A stretch of 64,000 nt of DNA from Tubulanus polymorphus. Taxonomy: Eukaryota > Nemertea > Palaeonemertea > Tubulaniformes > Tubulanidae. A program made the translations under genes and the position numbers. Positions 9,809-45,719 of the stretch are shown here, piece by piece. The DNA lies in assembly GCF_964204645.1 (NCBI RefSeq), contig NC_134027.1:24912485-24976484 (forward strand), in the 5' to 3' direction. Numbering within the stretch: the first letter of the stretch is position 1; the number at the start of each line of letters is the position of its first letter. Below the pieces are notes generated by a model, which saw only the letters and a program-made list of their open reading frames with translations, ran no database searches and had not been told where the DNA came from.

Positions 9809-12800
9809 ATGGCAATAAACAAAAGGAGTCGGGTAAGAGAAACATGAAGATCAGGGTCAGGCTGCTCAATTTACAACAAATGAGACTATATTCAAAAATA
9901 GAAAACCAACTTGACAGTTTAGTGATAGAAGTTCATTTTTTCGATCAAGTAATTTTTTTGCCTCAGTTTCTAATAAAGAAGCTGTTGTTCGAATTTTAGA
10001 GTGATCAAGCTTTATTTTCAAACCAGTTCAATGAACAGCAATAAAACTAGGTGTTGTTTTTGTTCATCCAGGTTATTGGTATTTCGGTAGTGTTGATATC
10101 GGTCATATTCTATTTAGCTGATCACACTGTTATCGGTGCGTATTAAACCATGTAAACTGGAATTAAATAAACAAGATTTGTTGTATGTTCATTACCTATC
10201 AGTGAGCTACTCAGAAATGTCCATGTTCATTCCATCTAGTAAACGCGGTTTTCGATCATCTCAATGATTTGTTAACGTAAGGCCTTTGTGATCTGGGATA
10301 AAATTGTTCTCATATCGCGTTCACTTTTCGTCCGTCCAATCGTTCCGTTCGTCTTTCCGCAAACGGAATCCAGTATTTTTCTGGAAATTTCTACCCTAGT
10401 CACAGTCATCTACGGCCCAAAAACTGGCCCTGTTAGAACTAAGATGGCCGACTGGTGGCCATTGTTGCTCGCCGAAATCAGCACTTTTTACACACTTTTG
10501 AAGTTTTCAACGGGAACTTTGAATTGTTTTAAATTTTCTTGATCTTTCATATATATTTGTATGCCCAAGGGCCCATCAGCATAAGATGAAATCGATCGTA
10601 CCCAGGACGGCTGTGCTGTGACCGTTTTGTGCCCAAAATTTCGTGTTAGGCATGAATTGCGAGACCTGTAGCTTCCTACTGGTTTGCCATTTTTCACCAA
10701 ATTCATTTCATCTTAGATTTCAAAACGATGAGTCAGTTTTATATTGATCATATATCTAATAGCTCTGGCCGGGTGGTGAAATGGGTAGAAAAATAACGAG
10801 CCCAAAGAAGAAAGACTATGTAATAAATGTAACGCAAGACGCCTTGGTGATGAACGACATTTTCTCCTGACATCAGGGGCAGATCCAGGATTCTAGGAAA
10901 GAGGGGGCGCCCATCTCAATAATATCCTCACCTGCGGAAGCGCGAAGCGCGCTCAGCTCCGTTACAAGCGCAGGAACGAACAGGGAGGGCCAAATTCGGT
11001 TTTCGTACCTAGTCGACTAGTGGTCGGAACTAATAACCGAATGCGCTTGATTTTCGAACTAGTTCCGGAATATAGTTCTGACTAACTGACATTCGGTTTC
11101 GTTTAGTTCGACTAAAGTCGACAAACTCAGATAACCGAAGGTGGTCGAGAGAGCGCGACGGGGATTCGCCGCAGGTTGGAACTTTTCGAAATTTCTGCTT
11201 CTCAGACTCATTCTGAGACAATCTGAAGACCCAAAATTCAAATAATATGTCTTAATTTAAACTTGACCGTTGACCGTTTTCTCTTTTAAATCATTCATAT
11301 AAGTGATAAACGCCGGCGCCCCCTCCCCATGGATCTGTCACTGGGAATGCAACTTTCTAACGACCAATAGAAACCAACTGATTCCCTCTATATTTAGGAA
11401 AATCCGAACAAACTTTTTAGTGTAAAACAGAAAAAGAACACTAATTTGAATTCTGTGCCCGCGTCTAGTGGAAAACCCGTGTAAACCGTGTCCCTAATGC
11501 AGCCGTCAATGAAATGGATTTAACCCCCAGCTCATCCACTCGACGATCTTTCGACCGATTCGATGTCTATTCGATGTGCTGGCAGCATGAAAATATGTGA
11601 AAATCGATTTTCTTGCGAATGCGCAGGAAAGGAATTTTATCTTCTTTCGAATGGACGGTGGTTTCGTATAACTGAAATTCGAAACACAGTCGAATCCCAG
11701 ACGGAAGAAAACTCCTTTTGTAAAACTCCGAATGCGAACACAAAATTATAGCACGTGCATCACAAACGGCCGTGTTCCAGACGTTCGGGCGGGCCATGTT
11801 TTAGTGGCTATGCTGCAGCCGTGTCTAAGATGATACTCAATGTTTGTACAAATGAATTACTTAAACATTGAATACCGGTATTCAATATGGTAGACTCAGA
11901 GTTTACCGGTTTAAAAAGCGTGTGAAAATCAATGTAGCAAAACATCAATGTAGCGAAAAACATTTCGTTCAAAGGAAAAAAACATTTATTTCTCACCATG
12001 ACACCCATCCGGGGCTCCGTATTACGATGAAATGAAATGAATGAAATTTAAATTAACTACAAAATATAGGATAATGCATGTCGTTTATTCTGTTATTTTA
12101 ATGTTTAGGACAGCAGCAGAACTGTATAGACGCAGCAGATACGACAATCACGACAGTTGTAACACCGGCAGTTGTAAAACTAGGTGGCACTACTGTCGTA
12201 CAATGCCAGGTATCACCTCCCAGTAGAAAATTCTGCGGTCTCAGAATAGCATTGAGTAGCCCTTCAGTGCAGTTCGCGTTTGAAAAGACAAACTGTCCTC
12301 GTGGAGCTATCACAAATCCAAGATACACTGGACAATGTGACGTCAAAGCTGGGCGTTATAGTATGCGAATCACTAATGTACAGATGTCTGATGCTGGAAG
12401 ATGGTCATGTAACTATATGAACTCTTTCCCAAATAGTGGAGCAGTACTTGCTGTAGAAGGTGAGAATGAAAAGCAATTGAGTAAAACTAAAATGTTTCCA
12501 AAAACGATTGAGTTGTCCGGGAGAATGTTGCTAATTGTTGTCGTTATAATTATGTTTACGACTCTCATGACAGTTCTTCAACATATATTCATGATTATGC
12601 TAATTGTTGCCAGTGTTGTTCTGACTATGAGATTGATACCGGTTACCCATATCTGATCTGAGTCTTTTTTAAATACTGTTTTGTCTACTAAAGAAAATTG
12701 TGTTATTTCTAACAGCACTTCCGAGTGGACCGGTTCTAACATCTGAACCAACCACCGCCATTAACAACATCGTTACAGTACAGGAGAATTCACCGTTAAC

Positions 12801-15137
12801 AATCACATGTAACGGTTCACAGTCTGGAGCTAAAGGACTGACGTATAAATGGAATGGTGTCAATCTATCAGGACAGTCTAATAATAAACTCAGTTTTACA
12901 GAAGTCAGGAGAACTGATTTAGGTGTTTATACGTGTACAGTGTCGAATACAGCAGGAACAGTTGCTGGTAGTATTATTATCAATGTCCTATGTAAGTAAA
13001 TTAACATATTGATACAACCTATACAAAAAAAAACTTTTCGATATGGCTCCGGCATCCAGTTCTTCAGTCGTGGTTTAATTGAAATGATTTTAGATATTTC
13101 TGTAACTCTCGATCCGACCTTAGGCAAGACGGATTCAAACATAAAAGGTATGCCCACTATTTCATCCTTGTGCATTTGACTTATAGTTGATCAGATTCAG
13201 AATTTCGGGTTTCTAGCTAATTTGAGCTTCTTTCACTTCCATTTATTTTGGCTAATTCTTTTTGAGGTGATTGCTCTGAACCGGCTGCCCTGCCTAGGCG
13301 TAGGCTTTATTCAAAGTATAAAGACAGCCTGGACGTTTGTATGTTCCAGATGAATAGTAATTATCACTTCGCGCATTAGGCATAAGTTACGAAATATCTC
13401 AACGCTCGTAGACATAACTTACGAACCAAAAAGTAATTGAACGAGCAAATCATCCAGAAATACAATAAATGCATATGTGTTTTTCAAATTTTAAGACCTT
13501 AGGTTTTTATATCTATCAATATGTTCAAAACTTCACAAAACATTTTCAATCAGTGTAAATAGCTTCCTTTTAATTTATGTCAATGTTAAATGAAAGTATA
13601 AAGTTCCATCAAAAGTACATCCCTGTTAAGCCTGGTGCCGCCTGATTTGCCCTAGCACAATTCAAGAAGAAAGCCCTTATGCTGTACGTGCCGCCCGTAC
13701 GGAACGGGGTCAAAACGTCGCACGGTGGGGGAGGTATGTGACAGTAGTATGCGTGTGTATATGGGGGCGGGCGAGGGGTTGCGGCTTTATGTGTTTTACA
13801 TTCCTTTACCGTAGAACCATATTCAGCGTCTTAATTTGTTTCCATCTACAGATTCTACTACCATTAATTGGGGACCGTTGACTCGTGGCCCACCGGGAGG
13901 TATCGTGGTTTCACTTGTTATCATCACAATTATCGTTGTTAATGTCGTGATTCTATTTGTGAAAATACGCGAAAAAAATTCGAAAAGGTAGGACACAAAA
14001 TCTCACCAATATATTTCAGAAAGTTACGTCCTGTATTATACCGACCTTTATCCGATATATTTTATTCGGATCTGATAATTTTTCCAGTTCCGCTGCTACA
14101 AAGACAAACATTAGAAGCAAGAGTAAGACAACGACAAGAGGTATATTTATATGTATATACATAGTTCCCTACTCCGTACCTCCACTCAGAATCTAGTGTC
14201 AACTCGGAATATGACACTTATGGATGTACAATTTCTAAGTGAGTGATAACATGTAAAATCAGGTGCCTGGTTAAATTTGACTTGAGATTAATTCATTTTC
14301 ACTGTTTCAACTCAGATTGAGTCAGATTTCAACCGAGAATGAATTTGTATTCAGGTCTATGCAAATAAAAAAGTGGACTTACTTTAGGCCAATGTCATTA
14401 GATTTAGTATTTTGAACATGCGATGACAAATCCAAAAAACAGAATATTCCAAGGATCACCGAAAATAGGATCACCATTTTGCATTTTTAAATATAATCTA
14501 TGTGATAACGAAATTTTGCAAGATTTCATATATCAATATACTATTAGGTGCATCATCTTAACTTCAAAGTCGAATATATTCTGTTTACTCTTGGTTTTCA
14601 GCTCGAAAAGATGAAGCCGAAATGTCTACGAGAAAACAACGATCTTCCGCTAAAACGAAAGAACCGATTTACGGAAATCGCGAGGTGCGAAATATTCAAC
14701 TGCATCATTAATTTTATGCAGTTTAACAAATCAGTTAAAGCAGTTTAACAAATTACAGTTTTCGAGTACATCGAAATCTGGGGTGGATGCTTACGGCAAA
14801 AAGTGTACATCTCTTCTTAGTAACGCCACACTTATTTTTTCAATCGAATTTTAAGCCTACCGGGGATCAAATCTATATAATGAAAAACAGTTAAGCGTCT
14901 CAGTAGAGATAAAAGATGTTATTGTAACCATATGTCATCATTTGGGACTGAGAGCGCCCAGTTCAGAGATAATCGAAGTATCCAAGATGACTTGAAGAAT
15001 ACTGTCCTGCGTCGCCAAATCTATTGATTTTCCATTTCACGACCAAGAGACATCTATTCATTGTTTTACAGATGGACGCTGTCGCCAAAGACGCGTCCGC
15101 GTTCAGAGACGTCGGCGAGGAATATGAGGAAATCTAG
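9809..15137 (+). CDS. Two-Ig-domain type I membrane receptor, gene B (8 exons, about 350 aa)
   Basis: Inferred exons: 9809-9832, 10072-10135, 12109-12459, 12716-12991, 13852-13987, 14088-14140, 14602-14684, 15072-15137. The plan matches gene A, but the third Ig exon is missing: 12992-13851 holds unrelated sequence. Because all Ig exons are phase 1-1, exon 4 joins the membrane exon in frame. The ATG at 9809 (GAAGAAATGG) has a good initiation context and begins MAINKRSR ahead of the same signal-peptide exon as gene A. The distal Ig domain keeps all six cysteines seen in A and C. The membrane helix contains an Asn (VVNVV), and the tail keeps both tyrosine motifs (EPIYGNR at Tyr325, C-terminal YEEI at Tyr347). 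No stop or frameshift is seen. Function by family is surface recognition or adhesion; the ligand is unknown. Confidence 0.78.
10874..11343. mobile_element. hAT-like non-autonomous element in intron 2 of gene B
   Basis: Ends are CAGGGGCAGATCCA (left) and, reverse-complemented, CAGTGACAGATCCA (right), with GGGGGCGCC just inside both. This is the usual look of hAT-type MITEs. I find no clear target duplication. The interior shares CTAGTCGACTAGTGGTCGGA-like sequence with 32131-32149. Confidence 0.5.
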
Positions 15138-16110
15138 CAGAAACAATTTTCGAGTCCAAATTTGTATTTGCAAATCAATTTACTATAAGTTTAAAAGTCC
15201 TTTGGATTAGTTGTAAGCATAATGATCGTTCCAACTTTCTCGGCGAATCTGACTGTAAAAAGTCTTCGTTGCGTAGTAATAACGTTTGGCTGTGAGCCTA
15301 AAACATGTTCTAGGCAGCATATTATACAGATCGCTGATTTCTTTTAGAATCTGCACATTTTTAGCTGCAATAATGATATAATAATATAGTTCATAACCTA
15401 TCCTAGACTTTATTTCCAATCGATTCAAGCACCTTTATTCTAACCCTAACATCAATCTATATAAAAAATTTCACTTGTATTGCTATATAACCTCGATTCT
15501 ATTAACATTTTATAAATCCTAGTATAGGTGGAACTCATTTATTCAAGTTAGTGCTCTATTCAGTAACAAACATTTCTCGGGGAAGTTTTCATCAGCATCA
15601 GGCGCAGAAGGTCTTGTCAAATATGTTTTAAAAAATAGGTTAACTGATTGTGGGTTAATCCGGGGTTCACGAAAGGAATAAAAGAATAACTTGAAAACTT
15701 AAAGATTTAGTAGTTCAACTGTATGGAAAGAATACTCGTACAGAAATACACCTGAAAAACTGACTCGATTTACTTACATAATGAAAGTGCAAATACTTTT
15801 TGAGCATTATTAAACTTGGTTTTGCTAAATCGTTGATTTTTGTAAACTTATGACGCCAATAAACACGACTGAATGCATGTGAAAATTTCTGTTCTTAATA
15901 TCTATTTTTTCAAATGTTTTTTTTTCTCTAATGACACGCAATAACAGCGACTCAAAAACCCATAATTAACCGGATTGAACATCACAATCGATGATACGTC
16001 GACCAACGCAGACAATGAGGCCTGTGGCAGTCGAGGATTCCGCTTGTGGCAAGCGAGGATCCACCGGATTCAGCAGTAGTCTACTTTCAGAAACGACGCT
16101 CGAATTTCTC
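15138..16110. other. Gene-free tail of unit B
   Basis: Nearly identical to 7922-8898 of unit A. I see no coding sequence that would survive in all three units. A minus-strand open frame at 15207-15428 is shared with A only because the two tails are near-identical. Confidence 0.6.
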
Positions 16111-16701
16111 CAAAATCTATCTTTATCTTCTCACCTTATACGAATGGTAGATAAAAATCGCGCCACATAAAACATCAATCCATCTGAGTTTATCAAGAGA
16201 CTCGATTAGCTTGATGTCTGATGCGGGAGGTTAGAAATGAGTACTCTACTTCGACTGTGGCAATCGAGGATTCTACTTGTGGCAAGCGAGGATCCACCAG
16301 GTTTGCTAGTGTGCACTCAGACAACAACTCCCCAATTCCTTCTATGATTCAATTAAAGTCTATCCATAATTTCTCAAATTCTTTGAATGGTGATTAGTAA
16401 AATTCACCTTATGAACCTAAAGACCGTCTGAGGAGTGATATTGCCTAATTTCTGATGAGGGAGGCTAGAAATCTAGATGAAAGTCATATAGTGGGCTAGC
16501 TGGTGGCACGGAGTCCTCATTAGACTGCAAGCACTAAAATCCATCCGAGTTGTCGTATTGATGCGCACGCCATCTAGCCGGATATCTAGCGGCACGACAC
16601 CGTCCTCAACGAATGAGGAATGATCAACCGAATTTGTGTCAACGGCGGGAAACAATAAAACTAACTCACACCTTGAAAACTAATAAACATATTGCTTAGT
16701 A

Positions 16702-17440
16702 TTGTCGACAATGAGTAACATACAGGTTTTTCCTGTCCTCAATGATGTACTTTTATCAGCAAGTAAATTCTGGATGTCTATAATGACGTGTAATCCTAAT
16801 AGTTTAGTTTATCAGTGTCTCCTTGATATGTATAGGGATGACGGCAATAATATCTGTTATTTTATAACGGGCATTAAGACTTTACTCACTCATCTGAATT
16901 TGAATAACCTGTTGGGAAATCTAGGTGCCTGTAGCAATCCTGAATATATTTTAAGTAGCATCAAATCCAAATTACAAGACAATTTAATTCATTTTTGGAG
17001 TGAACAAGCCGCAAGTCCGAGCAAATTATCTAGAATTTTAGTATTAGAAGTGCAAATGCCAAACTCCGTACCTCATCTCACCGACTTATGATATAAAAAG
17101 GCAGACACCTGGGATTGAGTAGAGAAAACAGGCTTTGTGATACGTGTAACGGTGTCGAAGATGAGCTGCACTTCATCTTAACGTGTAGTAAATTCAACAA
17201 TCTTAGGAAGACATTTAATTTGGTAAATGTTGGTGTAAATGATGTAAATGAAATTCTATATATCGCGATATGTCGACATAAATATGGCGACTTGTCGAGT
17301 TGGAACGCGACAACTGGAGGCACAATGAAAATGCAGATTGTCGATGATAAAATAATATTGAACAAATTCTGGGGTGCTTTAAAGAATTTACGAATTTTTC
17401 TCGCTAAGTCATCTTGCGGACATTATTATAGTTGCTAATT
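16702..17440 (+). mobile_element. LINE ORF2 C-terminal fragment (decayed), unit C
   Basis: Same fragment as in unit A but uninterrupted by the 668-bp insertion. A first frame runs 16702-17088 and a second 17115-17435. The Cys-x2-Cys...His-x4-Cys motif is intact here (DELHFILTC), followed by Leu-Arg. The inter-frame break is shared with unit A. Confidence 0.6.
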
Positions 17441-17706
17441 CTATATCAGCTGCAATCATTTTATCAAAATGTATTAATCACATGGTTCTATCTTATCCAA
17501 TACTAAATTTTGAAAATATTTATACATTTTTGTTCGAACCCTAACCTACCAATTTAGATTGATATTGTATTGCTCTATATAACCTCGACATTGATTGACA
17601 CCAGGAAGAAAAATTTGCTATGACTCAAATAGATAGCTCAATAAGTTCTAAAAGCTTCCTGATATATTGTATCCAGCAGCATCGAAATGTAAAATCTACC
17701 GTAGAT

Positions 17707-23180
<5,474 letters not shown>

Positions 23181-24215
23181 CAGAAACTCGGTTAAGAAGT
23201 CATCGCATTACTGAGGGTCGTCTCTATTTTCGAGTCAAAATTCTTCAAATCTATTTACTAAGTTTATGTCGTCATTTGGATGAGTCGTCAGCACAATGAT
23301 AATCCCAACTATCACGACGAGCCCGAATGTAAAAAGCTTTTACGTATCAATGATGGATGTTTTGTTGTGAGCCTAAAATATGTTCTAGGGGCATATCGCG
23401 CAGAATACTGATTTCTTTAAGAATGTGCACAATTTTTTGTATGAAGATATCGACATTTGATTGGTAATTCAATTCTAGCTACAATAATGATATAATAATG
23501 TATCAATCATGTTGTTCATAATATATCCTAGACTTATTTTCAATAGATTTAAGCACCTTTGTTTTAATCTTAACCGATAAATCTAAATAAAGAATTTCGC
23601 TTGTATTGCTGTATATATTCTCAAATATTCTATGATTTGTTTTATAAATCCTAGTATAGGTAGAACTCATTAATAGGTTGGTTCTGTATTCGGTACTTAC
23701 ATTACTGGGGGGGGGGGGGGGGGTTAGGAATAAGGTGTAGAAAATGTTTTTTTGAAAAGCAAACTGATTGTGGCTAATTCGGGGTTCACGAAATGAATAA
23801 AAGAATACCTTCAAAAGCAAAGAGATCAGCAGTTCAACTATAGAAAAATACAGAAATGATTCTGAAATGCTGATACGATAATGAAATTGTCAATAGTTAA
23901 TTATGGGATGATGTTAAACGGCAAATTTGGTTTTGTAAAGTTGATGATTTTTGTAAACTTTCGTCGTCAATGAATACTGTAATTCGTGTAAACTGTTGTT
24001 CTTAATCTTTAGTCATTCAAATGGTTTTTTTTCTCTCTAATGACACGCAATAATATCGACTCAAAAACCCATAATATCGGATTGAACAGCACAATGATGA
24101 TACGTCGACCAACACAGACAATGAAAACTGTGGCAATCGAGGATTCCGCTTGTGGCAAGCGAGTATACACCAGATTCAGCCGCTGTGCGCTTTTAGGATA
24201 CGACACTTTCGGATT
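23181..24215. other. Gene-free, diverged tail of unit C
   Basis: Homologous to the tails of A and B but clearly older. It includes a run of 17 G at 23707-23723. No gene is seen. Confidence 0.6.
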
Positions 24216-24560
24216 TCTCAAAAATCTATCCTTAATTTCTCGAATTCTGTGAATGATAGTTTAAATCGCGCTATACATGAGGCATAAGAATCAATCTGAG
24301 TTTATCAAGAGACAACGAGTACCACAGACATTTCGAAAACTGAGCGGTCAGATGTAAAAATGTGCTATAACTTTTTTTTAAATTCTTAGTTGTCGTATTG
24401 ATGCGCGCGCCATCTAACGGAATAGCTAGTGGCACGACAGTATCCTCAGCAAATAAGGAATGATCAACCGAATTGTGTCAAGAGATGGCGTATCGGTCGT
24501 CTCGCACGGCTGTCGAGAGTTTCATTGCTGCCTTGAAAAACAATCAAAAATTCATGAAAT
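24216..24560 (+). repeat. Decayed start of a fourth repeat unit
   Basis: Matches the beginning of units A and C: AAAATCTATC start, the TATCAAGAGAC stretch, then a block around 24391-24480 aligning with about 436-530 and 16551-16640 (TTGTCGTATTGATGCGC...CGAATT). Homology then stops. It marks the right end of the array. Confidence 0.7.
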
Positions 24561-27500
24561 TGAAAGAAATGAAACTTCATGAAAAGAAACACAAAATATG
24601 ACTCATGAAATTTACGTATCCAATTAGAAAATAAACGCCAAGAAAATTCAGAAATTTAATCGCTATTACGGAACGCCAATATCAATGACGAAGTGCACAT
24701 AAACATTATTTTAACGGTTTTTACCAGCCGCGTTGAAAGCAATGCTTTATGGCTGCGGCCAAATGCCGATTTTTGACAGATTCTTAATATTGCCGCGGCG
24801 AATTGATTTAATTTCTTCAAAAACGTGGTATTCAAAGAAAAAAAATGTCATTCAGTAAATTATTGCCGCGGCTTTCACCGCTGCAGTCGCTACTGTTCCA
24901 ACGCCACTGTTTACGGCATCAAAATTAAGCCTGGAGATTAAATCAATTCGTATATCATACATCGTATAGATAAGCTTCGGTAGATGTTAAGAGAAAATTA
25001 AGAAAACTGGCGAATTGCTACATGAATTGAAAGCTGTAATCGAGGGGTATAATCAAATACAGTTTGATGATACGAAACGACGGACAATAGCGCCGCTTCG
25101 TTAGCTACGAATAAATCAAATTACGTCACGAATCTCGCGTCGGGAACGAGATCTCGTCGTCATACGACGCTAATCTCGTTTCGTTCCGTCGTCGTAATTT
25201 TTTCTCGTAATCTAGTCCCACGTGTCGAGTGTGTTTTGGTCGTCGGTGAACAAGTCACGAGCTCTATAGCCGGGTTCTACTAGGGCGATACATAATATAT
25301 TCATGGTTCACAAAGAACCGACCGGTCAATGACCTCGCAGCCTCTTATGTTGGTTAACAACCTTAATCTGCACAGGAACAACCAGTCCTCGCAATATTTC
25401 CATCTCCGTCGTAACACGCACCTCCTCTACCGGGACACACATCAGCTTCACCCACCGCACTAACCGTATATGTTCTTTTCCTACAACATCGATAGCTAAA
25501 TCTTAGACTCTTATATTTTGAGGGTATGCACTCATTTCAACATTGATTAACATCCGTATTCTGCCACGCATAGTGCAATGCGCTGCCCTGACTACTCAGT
25601 GCCCCCTTAGATTTTATTTCAAAAACTATTTGTATTTTTTTTATATGTTGAATCAAGGAGAAATGAATATCATATCATATATGTTTGAACAAATTTTTGA
25701 AAAAGAATAGCCGCCAATGTTAAGACAATTTGATTGCCTTGTGTTTTATTGAAGCAGCTACACTTTCATGGGGTCATACGTAGTTGGGCCGGGAATAACT
25801 GGGACCACTCCCCATCGCAAATGTGCACACAATAATGAACAGTTTATTTTAGTATCGCCTGAGAACATATGTTCAAATTCTAAGGTTTTATTCGTGTATA
25901 ATCGATTTTTATTGTAACAACGAATTTGATTCGGTCAACCATGATGATACCAGCGCTATATTCACACAGTATCCCGCAACGCGAGATGATTTTTTACGAA
26001 AATGTGAACTATTCAGAGCCACGAATGAATTAATGAATGAATGAATGAATACAGTGACGTCTCCAAAATACGCATAGAGACCGTGAGCTGTATGCGAATA
26101 GTTTTTACAACGGAAAATTGGGATGAATTATTCATGGAAATATATATTCGGTGGTCGTTACTTATGCTATAAACCAAACAAATGCAGTAAAATGCATTCA
26201 TCGTTACAAATCCACGTACGTATGTCAAGCCTAGGTATTGCTGGTATAGCAACATCAACAATATCTTTATGAATTTCAGCGAGGCGAATTCTATTCTTTT
26301 ACGGACGTACGCGAAGAGACCGGGTCGTCGTAGTAGTTTAAAGGAAATCCAGTTTTATACCATCTTCACCCGTCAAGGGATTCGAACCCACTACGCTAAA
26401 GCTGTTCCTCGAACTGGTGGAAGCGAGTTCGGGAGTGATGCCGGACCCCCTGGCAAGCGAGGATGGTTTTACACGTATCAAAATCTTGTTCTAAAGGCCC
26501 ATTCTAAGGCCCATTCTAAATCATTCAATGATTCTGGCTGCCATTGCTTTCTAGTGCGGGGTCGCAAGTTTTCGTGCGGCAAACCTGTGCCTGTACCTGC
26601 ACTTCCAAGTCTATTGAGGAAGGTAGACTGGTTGCCGGTCTCTACCTTCAGCTATTCTAACTGCGAATGCAGGGGCGCAGAGTTTGACAGGCGACCAGTC
26701 TAGTGAGAAAGGTTTTGTGTCGTGACAGAGTAGAGCGATGCCATCAGGTTCGAATCCCAACCAGGTAGATGAGAGGACCAGGGTTTAGGGGGTTCACTGA
26801 CTTCATACCGGTAACATACAGATTTCTGAACAGCATAAACTGCAGCGAAAACAGCAACAAAACTCCCAATGTCAAACGATCACTTTAGCATTACCGAACG
26901 CTGACTAGAACCAAGAGCGATCATCGTATTTGATTTTGTACTTTGCGATCAGGAAATGATGGCGACTTGACATTGGGAAAATTTCAAAATGCTACAATCC
27001 GGTGTCAAGTGGTGTTAATGGATTAAGTGCCGAGTTTAAGATAAAAAAATACACGTAGGCTACGCGCGCGCAAACAACTCGAGATCGAAGAGGAAAGCTA
27101 CAGGGATCGATATTGTAATGATTATTATTATTCTCGACGGAGGTGCACACACACACACACGCGCGCTCGAGTGGGTATATTTCTATCACAGATCGCGCCC
27201 GCGCTACAAATGACCGTAATGATTTTTATATTAGGCGGAATTAACGGTAACGATAGGCAATAAACTATCGCAGCCAACGGTGATAAGCGAGCATTGCGTT
27301 CGGTGGTTTGCGGTTTTTCGTGACGACGGTTGATAATTACTGCACAGCCGAGGGCGGAGTGGGAGCGGGAAACTCAGGCGCGCGTTGATGCGGATTTTTT
27401 CGCTGTTCTATAACCGGATGTAACTCCGGGACGCGTCTCGCGGCAGCCGACATCAGACGAGAGTTATGCGTGTGCTTTTTCTTGCTGCGCGGACACGTGC

Positions 27501-28567
27501 GAGTTTTTTGACTGGATTTTTATTCGCCGAACATTTCTCGCTACAAAGAGCGGATTCGTTTTAGGTATTCAGTCCGATGTTTACTCCGCGCAAAATCAAT
27601 ATATCACAGTCGAAAACGTTGGTATTTCGTATCGATGTCGCGAAAGATGAAAAGCTGATTGATAGATTTTGAAATTGAACTCCGATCGGTCTGAGGGATT
27701 TTTGCGATCGTATTCAACGTCCTCGATTAGTAATTTCATACATTGCGAGTAATCAAACGATCACGAATTTAACTTTAATTGATGAATTTTGAAAACGAAC
27801 TCCGAATACAAAGAATCGGTCTATATCTAACGGATTTTTCTATCTGAAGATTCAAGGATTCTCGTTTGAAAGGCCCTACCACCGGTGAATCAAAGGATCA
27901 TGTGCTCATAATACTTTTTTACTAACAAGGATTGAAATTTGATCATCAAATATCATGTCAACATCTTAGGATATTTTGTTGATGATCGAAAAAAAAACGA
28001 AAGCCAGTTTTTTCCCGTTGTCGCTTTTCTCGGCTATAGACTCCGAACACATGCTCTCTGACTGCGCGCGCGAGATGCAAAAATAAGACGTTCGTAAACA
28101 GTAGGTAAACCTAGAATACTATTCGATAGATTAGCGGCTAATCTCGCAAGATTATCTCGACGAGTCGGATACACAAAGCAGAGAATAGTTGATCTGGATC
28201 TGGTTTCCGGTGCGAGCGCGGGGGTAGAGACCCGGAGACTTCACGATCGCGAGCGCGCGGTTTTATATAGTTATATAGGATGAACAAAGAAACATCGCCC
28301 GCAGGCAGTCGATGAGTAAACAGGAATAACGTTTATCTTCACTGAGAGTAACCGACGCCGTTCAGACAAGAGCGGTTTTGGTTTCACGCGCGCTATCATT
28401 TTTTAACCTCGGTCACAGTATTAGAGGAATGATTTATTTTCAGTCATTAATTATCGTCAAAAATGCATATGTCATTATACGTTATATGCCGATATAGAAA
28501 TTCTCATTGAAAAACAATAATAGAAAAGTTTTTTTCGTATATATGTTTATATGTATTCAATTCGACA
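24561..28567. other. Intergenic region upstream of the M13 peptidase gene
   Basis: No gene is supported here. It contains a (TGAA)n run at about 26025-26050, a CA/CG dinucleotide run near 27147-27166, and two short stretches with an RNA polymerase III B-box-like motif (GGTTCGAATCC): minus strand near 26380 and plus strand near 26750. The last two probably come from tRNA-derived SINE debris, because no cloverleaf can be drawn. The 27-28.5 kb part is richer in CpG and probably holds the promoter and 5' UTR of the next gene, but I cannot place a start site. Confidence 0.5.
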
Positions 28568-45100
<16,533 letters not shown>

Positions 45101-45190
45101 CCGAAAGTCGGCAGTCTTAAACGCGTAATTTACAATGCAACAAATCACGTATATGTATCATATGCAATGAATCATTTAACATGTGAGTGA

Positions 45191-45196
45191 AATAAA
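45191..45196 (+). terminator. Polyadenylation signal AATAAA for the M13 gene
   Basis: First AATAAA after the stop at 45100, 91 bp downstream, followed by an A-rich then T-rich stretch. A second one lies near 45274. Confidence 0.5.
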
Positions 45197-45719
45197 TTGG
45201 AAAAAAATGTATATTTTTTTGTATAAGAAAAGGTCGAAAAATGATTTCAAAAACTTATTGATATTTTCTAGTAAATAAACACGTCATGCAGGGATCTGTG
45301 ATCTGATAAGTGTTTCGTCATTTGTGTTTCTTTCGTTCGTAATATAGGACATAAGCCGCGTCAATCACTTCATACACCCCCACCCTAAAGAAATCTTGGA
45401 ATCTTTGGAATCCACCTAACCTCAGTCGTGCATTTTCTGTACCAGGTCTGGAAAGTGGGCTGGAAAAGTAATTCTTGAGTTTCGATACTTAATTTTCTAA
45501 ATAGGTGTTCTGTTTTTTTGGAATTAAGAACTTCTCCTGACCTCCGTTTGGTAGGCCCCGTTCCCCGTTGCGTTATTAAGATGTCAATAATTCTTAGATG
45601 ACTTCTAAGCACCTAGCAGTTGTTCGGATGTTACTTCTTCGCAGAGACTGATGCTGATATGACTGATACATGGAATAGAGTCATTACATAGGCTGGGGGT
45701 GATGATACCAAATTTGAAG

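Larger units (their letters stand above)
8899..16110 (+). repeat. Tandem segmental repeat, unit B
   Basis: Begins with the same AATCTATCTTTATCT start as unit A. The body is the most diverged of the three. It lacks the upstream LINE fragment and the CAGGCGCGG MITE, carries its own insertions (about 8980-9640 and 10874-11343), and contains Ig receptor gene B. Confidence 0.85.

Noticed and set aside
26370-26400. tRNA T-loop-like GGTTCGAATCC on the minus strand
   Set aside because: T-stem pairing fails and no cloverleaf forms; the same holds for the plus-strand motif near 26750.
26269-26703. Plus-strand open frame of 144 codons
   Set aside because: Low-complexity, no homology recognised, spans a B-box-like repeat; probably SINE debris.
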